A stretch of 64,000 nt of DNA, from NCBI GenBank assembly GCA_037043455.1, contig JAWPHD010004458.1, positions 113,501-177,500 of the forward strand, given 5' to 3'. Below are positions 35,206 through 45,791 of this stretch, piece after piece. A program made the translations under genes and the position numbers. The notes under the pieces are model-generated. The model was not told the origin of the DNA. It saw only the letters and a program-made list of their open reading frames with translations, and ran no database searches. Source of the stretch: Cyrtodaria siliqua (lineage: Eukaryota; Mollusca; Bivalvia; Adapedonta; Hiatellidae). Every line of letters begins with the position of its first letter. Position 1 is the first letter of the stretch.

Positions 35206-35578
35206 CAGGGATCAGATTTAATATTTTCAGCCACTTGCTAAAAAAAGCAAGTGCAAAGGTTTTCTGCTTGTTATTTTTGTCACTGTACTTGTATTAATTA
35301 TTTAAAACCTTGATTCATTTTAGAAGGATTGCTATACAAGTAAATAATGACATGTTCACACTCGGCTAGATGCAGGAACGTATTAATGTATAATTATACT
35401 TAAATCCACCTATTTAACTTAAAGTTAGATAAATATGTTCGATAAATGTAGACTGAGACATAGTCAGTGGGTTTCTTTTATTACCTGAAAAATAAAGCAA
35501 ATGCTTAGATTTTCTGCTTGTAATTTGCAAAAATCGACTTGCATTTAGCAAGTAAATAAGTGTTAAATTTGAACCCTG
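35206..35578. mobile_element. TIR element with CAGGG ends
   Basis: The left CAGGGATCAGATTTAA and right TTAAATTTGAACCCTG are imperfect inverted copies. 'GCTTGTTATTTTTG' / 'GCTTGTAATTTGCAAAAA' and 'AGCAAGTG' / 'AGCAAGTAA' motifs recur inside. A hAT-like CAGGG terminus is suggestive only. Confidence 0.5.
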
Positions 35579-35729
35579 CTTGTATATATTACCGATGTTT
35601 TGCAGCAAACTGAGAATCTATAATGGAATGTGGAAGATATGTATCTCCCATCCGATTCCTGTTTATTTCTAATTAAGTATAATACTATTTATGTCTCGTT
35701 AATATTAATTAATCTTGAATGTTTTACAG

Positions 35730-35891
35730 CCAATGGAGACCCTATAACAGTACAGAGAAGATTTAGATTGAACTCCCAGCGGACGGAGTTGGTCGTACCC
35801 AGTGTACTCCTTTCCGATTCATTTTGCTTCCAATGCATGGTGGCCAACGAATATGGGACGGCTTTCAGTGACGGCTGTTTGACTGTTATAG
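35730..35891 (+). CDS. L1-like gene, exon h: second half of the split Ig domain (Ig4/5-like)
   Basis: The acceptor is ATGTTTTACAG and the donor TATAG|GTAAGT. Length is 162 nt, phase 1-1, residues 314-367. It contains the D strand FRLNSQ, E strand TELVVPSVLLSD, F strand with F347 and C349 (FCFQCMVANEYG) and G strand SDGCLTVI. It has no B or C strand of its own, so it needs exon e (C185, W199) to complete an Ig fold. The split codon reads A when joined directly to exon e and P when joined to exon g. Two extra cysteines, C346 and C363, could pair with each other. The G-strand 'DG-L-V' ending resembles the end of Ig5 in neuroglian, so the domain may be an Ig4/Ig5 hybrid. Confidence 0.9.
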
Positions 35892-36249
35892 GTAAGTCGG
35901 GGGGAAAGAGTTTTTTTAACCAAGAACATAAATTTTGTCTCTGGCAAGTTCTTTTTACATAAATATTAATGGCCTGGGTTTGGTTGAAGAGAATCTGTAT
36001 CATATGTGTTAAAATGGAAACAAATAGAGAATATTATGTCGGTGCCTTTTACTATCAGTTTATTAGACGAGGCTTGGAAAACGAATAATGTTGAGGCTCT
36101 GATTGTAAAAGGCGTTGAGATAATCTCTTACCATCATGTTTCCATATCATATTTCTGTATGGTTTACCACTTTTATCTGTAGAACAGAATGTAATGCTTG
36201 ACGTGGATGCCACCATATTGTTTGTTTTTCTTCATCACGTTTGATGATG

Positions 36250-36690
36250 TCAGAGGATGTTACGTAGTAAACCTTCGTCTCTCACCGCTGCGGGTTCGAA
36301 TCCCACTGGGAGCTCGACTTGTAAGTGAGAAAGTGTTGAATCTTACGGATGGTGGGAGGTGTACAGTACTGGTTCTACCCAGGAAAAGTGGGTGGTCTGC
36401 CTCCACCACGAAAAATACACCTTGTGTTGAAAATGACGTAAAACACCTTACAAACAAACAACTTTGTATCGTACACAAGAGATCAAGATTCCCTCGAGTA
36501 CCATGATGTAAATATGTATAATGTGGAAACAGTCCTAAATTAATTGGATGTCGGCAGGTATACAGTACTGGTATCTACCCAGGAAAAAGTGAGTGGTCTG
36601 CCTTCACCACGAAAAAATTGACCGTCATATATAGCCTATAATGTGCTGATAATGATGTAAAACACCTTTCAATCAACCAACTGAAATATT
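36250..36690 (+). mobile_element. SINE S1, one full copy and one partial copy
   Basis: The full copy at about 36250-36470 has the B box GGGTTCGAATCCC and body 'TACTGGTTCTACCCAGG', 'GGTGGTCTGCCTCCACCAC'. A second 3' part lies at 36545-36690 ('GTCTGCCTTCACCACG'). This sits 75 bp upstream of exon i. Confidence 0.75.
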
Positions 36691-36766
36691 TTGTGACTTT
36701 ATTCTTTTTCAACCTCTATAACTTGAGTATTATCTAGGTTGTGCAATCAGTTGTTTTGTTTTACAG

Positions 36767-36925
36767 ACAAGATCAAAATTCTATACGGTCCCAATGCTAC
36801 TTACGAAGTGGAGCCGGGGACGTTCCTAAATATTGGGGTTGATGCTACGACAGATCCACAATATCAGAAGCAGATGAAGTTTGAATGGTTGATGTATGAC
36901 ACAGATACCAACGAGAAAGAGACAG
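36767..36925 (+). CDS. L1-like gene, exon i: membrane-proximal Ig-like region, first half (Ig6-like)
   Basis: The acceptor is TTGTTTTACAG and the donor ACAG|GTAATG. Length is 159 nt, phase 1-1, residues 368-420. The order 'P-N-A-T-Y-E-V-E-P-G-T-F-L-N-I' then 'K-F-E-W-L' (W408) follows the A, B and C strands of L1-family Ig6. The position where the B-strand cysteine is expected (around 390-392) is Gly/Val, so the usual disulfide is missing. N377-A-T is a potential N-glycosylation site. An Ig-like fold is inferred; another beta-sandwich is possible. Confidence 0.85.
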
Positions 36926-37256
36926 GTAATGTATTCTTCAAATGATCGCAAAATTTAAAACATATATTAGGTCTTCTGTTGATTAAAGATTAGAAGAGAT
37001 TATATGATAGCATGCTGTCCATCTGTCCATTATTTTATTTTTGTGATTGCATCTCTTCCAAAAACACTGGACAGAATTTCACGAATTTAAACAGGAGCAT
37101 TCCTTATAATGTCTTGTTGATCGCAACTGAAATTTGACTTTCAGCAGTTTGCAAGAGGGCCACCATAGCTAAACATTTGATTTAAAAAAATAAAAAAAGA
37201 TTTGCCACTCCTACATAACAAGAAATATTAAGTTTCCCCCTCCCCAACCAACATAT

Positions 37257-37480
37257 TTATGCTCCCTGAACATTTTTCAGGGAATTATATAGTTGCTGCT
37301 TTGTCTGTCGGTCCTTTTCTCCGTCCGTCTTTGTCTGGAAAATAACTTGCAAACTATTAATGGGACTGAAATGAAACTTAACACAATGAATGGCCGTCTG
37401 CATGACAGGAAGTGCATTGTGCAAGAACCATGACTCTGTCTTCTTTCAAAATAATTGCCCTTTGTACTAAATCAACCCCT
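37257..37480 (+). mobile_element. Element head with TCCCTGAA/TTCAGGGA palindrome
   Basis: It starts TTTATGCTCCCTGAACATTTTTCAGGGA, then a GTCTGTC/GTCCGTC tract and the module 'GAGGAAGTGCA'-like sequence also seen near 3900. 3' end not found. Confidence 0.45.
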
Positions 37481-37778
37481 TAAATATGCCAACTCATACT
37501 GCCTGACTATTACATGGTCATAAGAGGCGACTAATAAAGCTTAACAGTCAGAGCTCTGTTTCTTCAGACCTACTTTTTGGACTTTGTTTTATTGAGGCTG
37601 GCTTGCAATGCTGGGTATGGCCAGTTTTCTAGACATTGCATGTCCAAGTGAAAACAAGTTCCTACAGTAGAGCTTTTTAAAGTATTTGACCTTTCGATTT
37701 TTTTGTTCCTTTCCGGTCTACATGTTGAAGAACTTTATTGATTAAACAAATGTTGTACAGGTTTTGTTTTGTTTCATT

Positions 37779-38649
37779 ATGTCTCCCCCACTTTGTTGAG
37801 GGGAGACATATTGTTTTTGTGCTGTCGTCTGTCTGTCCGTCATCTGTCTTGTCATCTGTATGTCACAAACTTTGTCCGGACTAGTTCTCCTGAACCCCTG
37901 GCCAGATTTCAATGAAACTTTACAGGAATGATCTGTCAGTACCAAGCCTAGTTGTGCATATCATTGCCGTGTTGCGGTTGAATGATTTTCGGCAGAGTTA
38001 TGGCCTTTGAAAGGTTTTAATACAAAAACTTTATCCTGACTAGTTCTCCTTAACCCCTCTCCGGATTTCAACGAAACTTTGCAGGGATGGTCAGTACCAA
38101 GTCGATAGTTATACATGTCATCGCCGTGTTCCGGTTGAATAATTTTGCGCAGAGTTATGGCCCTTTAAAGGTTTAATACCCAGACTTTCTCTGGACTAGT
38201 TCTCCTTTACCCCTTGCCAGACACACCTTGTCAAGACTAGTTCTCCTGAACTCCTGTCCAGATTTCAACGAAACTTGGCAAGGATGATCAGTACCAAGTC
38301 TCGTTGCGCATGTCGTTGCCGTGCTCCAGTTGAATGATTTTTTGGCAGAGTTATGGCCCTTTAAAGGTTTTAATACATAAACTTTGTCCGGACTAGTTCT
38401 CTTGATCCCCTGGCCAATCTTCACCCTGTTCCGGTTAATTAATCTTTGCCGGAGTTACGGCCCTTCAAAGATATTAATACACAGACTTTGTCCGGACTAG
38501 TTCTCCTGAACTCCTAGCCGGATTTCAACGAAACTTGGCAAGGATGATCAGTACCAAACCTAGTTGCGTATATTAATGTCGTGTTCCACATTAATATTTT
38601 TTTGCGGATTTATGGCCTTTTCCCCAGTGGGGGAGAACACAACCTCTAG
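37779..38649 (+). mobile_element. Helitron-like non-autonomous element (GTCTCCCCCAC family)
   Basis: 5' TGTCTCCCC ... GGGGAGACA palindrome. A GTCTGTCC tract and modules of about 150 bp follow ('GACTAGTTCTCCTGAAC', 'GATTTCAACGAAACTT', 'GAGTTATGGCCC'). The 3' end GTGGGGGAGAACACAACCTCTAG is followed by T. GTCTCCCCCAC / GTGGGGGAGA are subterminal inverted repeats. Confidence 0.7.
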
Positions 38650-38759
38650 TTTATTTTCATTTGGTACACATGTTTATATATAAAAAGAAATAGGTCAAAA
38701 TTGAAAAAATGTATTTTACATTAAACTTTTACATGCGTTATACCCCTTCTTTCCTTCAG

Positions 38760-38984
38760 TGATAGTGTCTTTGCCTCCGACTGACGGATCTAGAATAGCA
38801 CAGTATTTTACACGTTCTCTTAAAAACCTGACCATCATGATTCCCAGTGTGCGAGATGACGACGCCGAGTCGTATAATGATTACAACACAATGATAGACC
38901 GAAAGTATGCGGCAAATATTTCACATGAATACGATGAAGTCATCCTCAACTTTACCATCAATGGCAAAAAAGTTGTCCCACCTG
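38760..38984 (+). CDS. L1-like gene, exon j: membrane-proximal Ig-like region, second half
   Basis: The acceptor is CTTTCCTTCAG and the donor CCTG|GTAAGT. Length is 225 nt, phase 1-1, residues 421-495. It holds the E-strand-like segment LKNLTIMIPSVRDDDAESYN (D/E then Y), with no cysteine where Ig F strands have Y-x-C, then further beta-like sequence (EVILNFTING) and a short proline-containing stalk (VVPP). Potential N-glycosylation sites are N-L-T, N-I-S and N-F-T. In canonical L1 proteins four or five FNIII domains would follow; here the next exon, 723 bp away, is the transmembrane segment. Confidence 0.85.
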
Positions 38985-39707
38985 GTAAGTTGTTTTTGCA
39001 ATTCTACAAATTGTGCTTTACATTTCTGTTTAACTGTAACTATTTATTTTATGATAAGCAACGAAGTACTGCATTTTAGCAAAGCAATAAAAGTGTTACT
39101 TCTCACTGCGATATAGAGATTTATTTTTTCTGCCAGAACTTGTTTTAGAAAATAACTGAAAGTTATGTCTTTAACTTGAAAGTATTCTAAATAAGAAAAC
39201 AAGCCATGGTTTTTGAAAATCAGTCATGTCTTTTAGGATTGTTGTCATTTACAGTATTGTAGAGTACATTACAGTAGAGAGGTCAGTTTGCCATATTTTT
39301 TTAAAAAAAACAACAAAAACATTTTTTTTTACAGAAAGTTGCTAAGTTAAATCATTGGCTTAGAAATAACTAAGAAAATGAATGTAGGTTAATGAAATTG
39401 ATCAAGTATTTTAGAAGTGAGTTAAAAATAACAACTTTACTATACCGAACTTGACGTCGCCAAAAATACATTTGTTCTGCATATTTTTTCATTACAAACG
39501 ACAAAAGGTACACAAATATACAACTTGACAAATTTTAATAGAGTTGACCTTTTATTGAAATTAATTCAAAAAGCAAATGAAATGTCATTAAATGTAAGGA
39601 ATAAAGGCATTGATATTGAGGCAAGTTCATATGATCACAGTTATGTTGATATCATCATAAATTCACATGATGACAGTTCTTTAAAATTGAGGTTTTATGT
39701 TTTTCAG
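38985..39707. other. Intron between ectodomain and transmembrane exons, no FNIII exon
   Basis: A 723-bp AT-rich intron. I looked here for FNIII coding sequence (W/L/Y framework, flanking splice sites) and saw none. The flanking exons join in frame without any extra exon. Confidence 0.7.
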
Positions 39708-39842
39708 TCGTGGAGCCTATCGTGGAATCAGCATCGAGCAACTTGTGGATCATCGCGCTGATATTGGCCATCATCATTCTGTTTGTCGTGGTTATCCTCA
39801 TTGTCTGTTACATGCACAGAAATCGTGGCGGAACTTATCCTT
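39708..39842 (+). CDS. L1-like gene, exon k: transmembrane helix and juxtamembrane tail
   Basis: The acceptor is TATGTTTTTCAG and the donor CCTT|GTAAGT. Length is 135 nt, phase 1-1, residues 496-540. A short extracellular stalk (VVEPIVESASSN) is followed by a 23-residue hydrophobic helix (508-530, LWIIALILAIIIL then FVVVILIVCY). A basic stop-transfer stretch MHRNRGGTYP comes next. The R-x-R-G-G-x-Y-P sequence just after the membrane matches the juxtamembrane motif of neurofascin/neuroglian-type tails, the region that binds FERM proteins in L1. This gives a type I membrane topology. Confidence 0.93.
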
Positions 39843-40018
39843 GTAAGTTTTGATCATTGGGCACCCTGCTTACACAGAATCATTAACTTCCAGATCTTTA
39901 CTGGCTTACATTCAACGCAAACTAAAAAGGGCAATGAGTTAAAGTACACTGCTCATAATATTAAGTCTTCCATAAGTCTTAGCTTATTTGATGTTTGGAA
40001 ATTTATATATTTACATTT

Positions 40019-43000
40019 GTGTAGCCTATGTAACATGGCAGACACTCTAGAAATCACTTTGTCCGTCATCCTCGCCGTCGTCCATTCTTCTGTCACAATT
40101 TAACCTGCAGCCTAACCTTGGCCATAACTTGAAAAGTGTTTGACCTATCTGCATTGAACTTCACACACAGTACGTCAAGGAATGTCATTGTTTTTCATCT
40201 TGGCTCTGGTTTTCATCTTGGCAGAGTTATGTCCCGTTTCATAACTTTAACATAAGAAGTATTTGACCTTTGTTCATGAAACTTCATGAAACTTCACATA
40301 CATATTCATCTCACACACACATATTCATCTCTCACACACATATTCATCTTACCCCAAGGAATGTTGACCAATAACTCTGACTTCTGTTTCGGCAGACTTG
40401 TGCATCATAAACCTGCACCCTGACCTGGCTCATAACTTAAAATGTCCATACATCTGACTTTCATTTTGGCATTATTCATTATGCCCCTTTTCGTAAAACA
40501 TTAACTTGCCACCTAAACTTGGCAAAATATTGACCAATGCTCATGCAACTTCATAGTTCTTCCGGATCAAAGATACAATGCAGAGTTATCAAAGTTATCA
40601 AAGATACAATGCAGAGTTATCAAAGTTATCAAAGATACAATGCAGAGTTATCAAAGATACAATGCAGAGTTATCAAAGTTATCGATACAATGCGAATTAT
40701 CAAAGATACAATGCAGAGTTATCAAAGATACAATGCAGAGTTATCAAAGATACAATGCAGAGTTATTAAAGATACAATGCAGAGTTATCAAAGATACAAT
40801 GCAGAGTTATTAAAGATACAATGCAGAGTTATCAAAGATACAATGCAGAGATATCAAAGATACAATGCAGAGTTATCAAAGATACAATGCAGAGTTATCA
40901 AAGATACAAAGCAGAGTTATTAAAGATACAATGCAGAGTTATCAAAGATACAATGCAGAGTTATCAAAGATACAATGCAGAGTTATCAAAGATACAATGC
41001 AGAGTTATCTTTTCAAAGATACAATGCAGAGTTATTAAAGATACAATGCAGAGTTATTAAAGATACAATGCAGAGTTGTCAAAGTTATCATGCAGAGTTA
41101 TCAAAGATACAATGCAGAGTTATCAAAGATACAATGCAGAGTTTTCAAAGATACAATGCAGAGTTATCAAAGATACAATGCAGAGTTATCAAAGATACAA
41201 TGCAGAGTTATCAAAGATACAATGCAGAGTTATCTTTTCAAAGATACAATGCAGAGTTATTAAAGATACAATGCAGAGTTATTAAAGATACAATGCAGAG
41301 TTGTCAAAGTTATCATGCAGAGTTATCAAAGATACAATGCAGAGTTATCAAAGATACAATGCAGAGTTATCAAAGATACAATGCAGAGTTATCAAAGATA
41401 CAATGCAGAGTTATCTTTTCAAAGATACAATGCAGAGTTATTAAAGATACAATGCAGAGTTATCAAAGATACAATGCAGAGTTATTAAAGATACAATGCA
41501 GAGTTATCAAAGATACAAGCAGAGTTTTCAAAGATACAATGCAGAGTTATCTTTTCAAAGATACAATGCAGAGTTATCTTTTCAAAGATACAATGCAGAG
41601 TTATTAAAGATACAATGCAGAGTTATCAAAGATACAATGCAGAGTTTACAAAGATACAATGCAGAGTTATCTTTTCAAAGATACAATGCAGAGTTATCTT
41701 TTCAAAGATACAATGCAGAGTTATTAAAGATACAATGCAGAGTTATCAAAGATACAATGCAGAGTTTACAAAGATACAATGCAGAGTTATCTTTTCAAAG
41801 ATACAATGCAGAGTTATCTTTTCAAAGATACAATGCAGAGTTATTAAAGATACAATGCAGAGTTTTCAAAGATACAATGCAGAGTTTACAAAGATACAAT
41901 GCAGAGTTATCTTTTCAAAGATACAATGCAGAGTTATCTTTTCAAAGATACAATGCAGAGTTATCTTTTCAAAGATACAATGCAGAGTTATTAAAGATAC
42001 AATGCAGAGTTATCAAAGATACAATGCAGAGTTATTAAAGATACAATGCAGAGTTATCAAAGATACAATGCAGAGTTATTAAAGATACAATGCAGAGTTA
42101 TCAAAGATACAAGCAGAGTTTTCAAAGATACAATGCAGAGTTATCAAAGATACAATGCAGAGTTATCAAAGATACAATGCAGAGTTTACAAAGATACAAT
42201 GCAGAGTTATCTTTTCAAAGATACAATGCAGAGTTATCTTTTCAAAGATACAATGCAGAGTTATTAAAGATACAATGCAGAGTTATCAAAGATACAATGC
42301 AGAGTTATTAAAGATACAATGCAGAGTTTTCAAAGATACAAGCAGAGTTTACAAAGATACAATGCAGAGTTATCAAAGATACAATGCAGAGTTATCAAAG
42401 ATACAATGCAGAGTTATCAAAGATACAATGCAGAGTTATTAAAGATACAATGCAGAGTTATCAAAGATACAATGCAGAGTTATTAAAGATACAATGCAGA
42501 GTTATCTTTTCAAAGATACAATGCAGAGTTATCTTTTCAAAGATACAATGCAGAGTTATCTTTTCAAAGATACAATGCAGAGTTATCTTTTCAAAGATAC
42601 AATGCAGAGTTATCTTTTCAAAGATACAATGCAGAGTTATCTTTTCAAAGATACAATGCAGAGTTATTAAAGATACAATGCAGAGTTATCAAAGATACAA
42701 TGCAGAGTTTACAAAGATACAATGCAGAGTTATCTTTTCAAAGATACAATGCAGAGTTATCTTTTCAAAGATACAATGCAGAGTTATTAAAGATACAATG
42801 CAGAGTTTTCAAAGATACAATGCAGAGTTTACAAAGATACAATGCAGAGTTATCTTTTCAAAGATACAATGCAGAGTTATCTTTTCAAAGATACAATGCA
42901 GAGTTATTAAAGATACAATGCAGAGTTATCAAAGATACAATGCAGAGTTATTAAAGATACAATGCAGAGTTATCAAAGATACAATGCAGAGTTATCAAAG

Positions 43001-43164
43001 ATACAATGCAGAGTTATGCACTTTTTCATGAACAATTCACAAGAAATCTGCTCCATCATTTATGAAGGACTGCCCCCCTGTCTTAACACTTTATAGCTAG
43101 ATTGTCCTTGCTGAAATACAGAACATGGCAGGTAACACACGTGTTCTAGGAAACAACCTTCTAG
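40019..43164 (+). mobile_element. Helitron-like element expanded by a 22-bp minisatellite
   Basis: The 5' part TGTAGCCTATGTAACATGGC matches the head at 34154. The 3' end reads GGTAACACACGTGTTCTAGG ... CCTTCTAG and T. The ordinary module 'CTTCCGGATCAAAGATACAA' continues into the array and re-emerges as 'GAGTTATGCACTTTTTCATG', so the array grew inside the element. Confidence 0.7.
40570..43017 (+). repeat. 22-bp minisatellite, about 2.45 kb
   Basis: About 105-110 copies of a unit with core GATACAATGCAGAGTTAT, linked by CAAA, TAAA or CTTTTCAAA, giving 22-bp and 27-bp units. Between 41580 and 41940 a 120-bp unit (three 22-mers and two 27-mers) repeats exactly at 41641, 41761 and 41881. All three forward frames stay open for long stretches because the unit lacks stops; this is not a gene. 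Confidence 0.95.
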
Positions 43165-44246
43165 TTACGAAGTCATTCCCACATGTGTGGGCAAGTAGAG
43201 TTACCCCTTGTGCATGTAAGATATTGAGAAAAAAAAATTGTAATTATTATTTGTAAATAATGAGGGTCCTATATAGTAGTCGCACCGTCCGTCGTTCAGT
43301 CTGTCCGTCAGTCATCCCGTTCATTCATTCGTGTCCGATCAATAACTCTGACATTCCTGGACGGATTTTCAAATAACTTGGAACAAGTGCTCACCACAAA
43401 AAGACGCCATGTCGCGAGCAAAATTCAGGTCCGTCGCTCCAAGTTCAAAGTCATAATTAGAGGTCAAAGGTCAAAACCACTTCGGAGCATTTGTCACTTA
43501 CAGTGTCATTTCTTGTTAATACTCTGTTGTCCAAGTTTCTACTACTCTGTTGTCCATGTTTTGAATACTCTGTTGTTCATGTTTTGAATACTGTGTTGTT
43601 CTTGCTTCTACTATTCGAGCATTTCTTGATCACAGATCTACTATGTTCTCTGACCGGCTATTACCCATGTTCTGGTATGTATTGAATTAACATGACTTTT
43701 ACTTAGATATCTCCTCCCTATTGTTGATGTCGGAGTATATTGACAATAGCTTTGCTTATAATACAGTTGCACATGCTGTTTTCTGATGGAGGTATCGTAT
43801 TGGTTGGATTGGTTGAAATAGATAATGATTTACATTTGGCATCATGTTAATTCCCTTTTAAGCAGTTTGTCCTACCCTATGATTCGGATCATATATGAGC
43901 GATTATTCTAGAGAAGGCAGATTTTCATCACCAAATTGCTCAGAAAATGCAGTTCCCAACACCAAATTGCATTTTCTTTCAATACTACTGCTGCTGATGG
44001 TGCTGATGATGATAATACTGATGTTGTTGGTGTTATTACCTGCTCTTATACACCATTATTGCTCCTTTTTTGGTGTTGAACAAATTACTGAAACTGTTCC
44101 TGTTTATTCTGCTGGTGCTACTTATTGCATTTGATAATGGTGCTGAAAGAGTTTGCAAAGATATAAAGCGTGTACATGCTCAGTCTGCACTTTTTCAAAA
44201 TGATTACTACAGCCAGCAATCATGTGAATGTGTCTGATATGGTTGT
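43165..44246. other. Intronic DNA, no gene
   Basis: It contains the hairpin CCCACATGTGTGGG near 43180, a GTCCGTC tract at 43285-43315 typical of element heads, and diverged TGTTGTTCATGTTTTGAATA-type repeats at 43500-43610. A CTG/ATG-rich trinucleotide-like stretch lies at 43985-44030. Confidence 0.45.
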
Positions 44247-44510
44247 TATGCCTCCACCACCGAATGGTTAGTGGGCTTATAGCATTAGCCATGTCCGTCC
44301 GTCCATCACGGAAAGTTTGTTTGTCTGTCTTCTCCCAGTTTTCAGTCGATTGTTTAGAAACTTTACAGGATAATCACCTATGATGTCAAGATGTGCATAT
44401 CTATTCTGCATCAAAATCGACAATGCGTTACCAGAATTACCTTAAAATTTTACATTTTCCACTGATTGTTTTCCAGCGGGGGCATCTTTGTCCCAGGGAC
44501 ACATTTCTAA
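44247..44510 (+). mobile_element. Short Helitron-like element
   Basis: 5' TATGCCTCCACCACC, then GTCCGTCCGTCC. The 3' end is GCGGGGGCATC followed by hairpin GTCCCAGGGAC, ACATTTCTAA and T. ATGCC-CC / GGGGGCAT act as subterminal inverted repeats. Only 264 bp. Confidence 0.6.
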
Positions 44511-45089
44511 TCATAATACTGATTTAATTAAATCAATAACTTCACATGTTAATCTTGAATGATTTCACGTGTTAATCTTGAATGATTTCACATGTTAATC
44601 TTGAATAATTTCCAGATTAAATTTTTTTTTAATTTTTATTTTTTTAAATTCTTATTATGATCGCTAATAATTTTACTGGCAGTTATTTTAGCATAATGTC
44701 TCTGGATTGTCGAGTTCTTTGTGGTACATAACCAGGGCACGAAAATTCCACTCATCCGCTCGTATTGACGAGTGAAATTCGAATCCGGACGAGTCAAACT
44801 CGTGAAACGGTCGTCCGAGAGGACCAGTAACTTTTCAGTAGAAAAAAGCAACAAAGAAAATAGTTCTTACATAGTTTATTAAGCGATTAAATAATAGTCG
44901 CAACTCTGTTTATCCAGCGATAAAAAGTCAACCGGATATTGGGAAATTGATGCATTTCCGTTTTGGGACATTCTAAAATGCGGCTCCTGTTCTAATTTCA
45001 CGGTATTTGATGTTATACAAAAACAATTTCACGGGTGAAATCTTTAAGGGCACTAGTCAGCTTTTAGGTTACTGGGGCCAGGGCCTTCA

Positions 45090-45215
45090 GGAAGGGGAAT
45101 TGCAAAAAGTATGCTTTTTCCCTGTATTGGAGTTTAACATTTTTTAATAAAAAAATGTATTTTCTTTTTTAAGAGGGGAATTTTTCACAGGAAAAGCGGG
45201 AAAATATATATATCC
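45090..45215 (+). repeat. Dispersed repeat, copy 1 (second copy 47450-47600)
   Basis: 'AAAAAGTATGCT' then 'TGGAGTTTAA' and 'GGGGAATTTTTCACAGG' occur in the same order at 47465-47565. Non-coding; element ends unknown. Confidence 0.55.
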
Positions 45216-45712
45216 CATGCCAGAGTAACTGTAATGGCGATGATCAGACTGTAGTGAACTATTGTCCTCTATAATACTGGTCAAAGTTTCATAGTTACCG
45301 GTATCATTGATTTATATAAAGAAAAAAACGACACATTATGATGGTTCCCTTTGTTTTATTTATACATAATAGTGTTAAATGATGGTATCTGACTACCTTG
45401 ATTTATGAACTTTTACAATAAGGAAGAGTTACATGTCAATGCCTCTCATCCTACAGGACGAGTATACAGTAAAATATATTTCATCCCCTGATAACTTATG
45501 TTGTCATGATTGCAAAAATGTTTGGCTCAACAAGGGTATCACTTGCTGTATGTTTTGTTCTGTGGACAAATCTAAATAAGTATGGAGATGACCTCTTTTC
45601 ACCAATGTTGATTAGTTTGAGAGCTGGTATTAGTTACCTTTATTTGCTATGTGAGATATGGTAGAGGAAATTATTTATTTCAGTCAAATAATAAAAAATA
45701 CTTGTTTTTCAG

Positions 45713-45791
45713 TGGACAAGAAAGAGCACCAGGCAGGTCACGACCCAGAACAGGAACTGAAAGACAGCGGATTCAACGATGTGGGCAGAGT
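45713..45791 (+). CDS. L1-like gene, exon l: cytoplasmic tail, middle part
   Basis: The acceptor is TTGTTTTTCAG and the donor AGAGT|GTATGT. Length is 79 nt, phase 1 to 2, residues 541-566. The sequence is acidic and hydrophilic (DKKEHQAGHDPEQELKDSGF). It joins R-G-G-T-Y-P from exon k to give an L1-family-like 'GG-x-YP-x-DKKE' start. I chose the donor one base after GCAGAG because only the end after GCAGAGT gives phase 2, which the next exon needs, and GTATGT is a good donor there. Confidence 0.87.

Noticed and set aside
35689..36003. 104-codon minus-strand frame
   Set aside because: It is the antisense shadow of exon h and its flanks.
38985..39707. Hidden FNIII exon before the transmembrane exon
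   Set aside because: I found no frame with FNIII framework residues and splice sites, and the flanking exons already match in phase. Very diverged or tiny exons cannot be excluded.
40537..43031. Long overlapping open frames of 100-215 codons
   Set aside because: They arise from the stop-free 22-bp minisatellite in all three forward frames; no splice sites or unique flanking coding sequence support a gene.
45786..45791. Alternative donors GCAGA|GTGTAT for exon l
   Set aside because: This ends in phase 0 and would shift exon m out of the FIGQY frame; GCAGAGT|GTATGT gives the needed phase 2.
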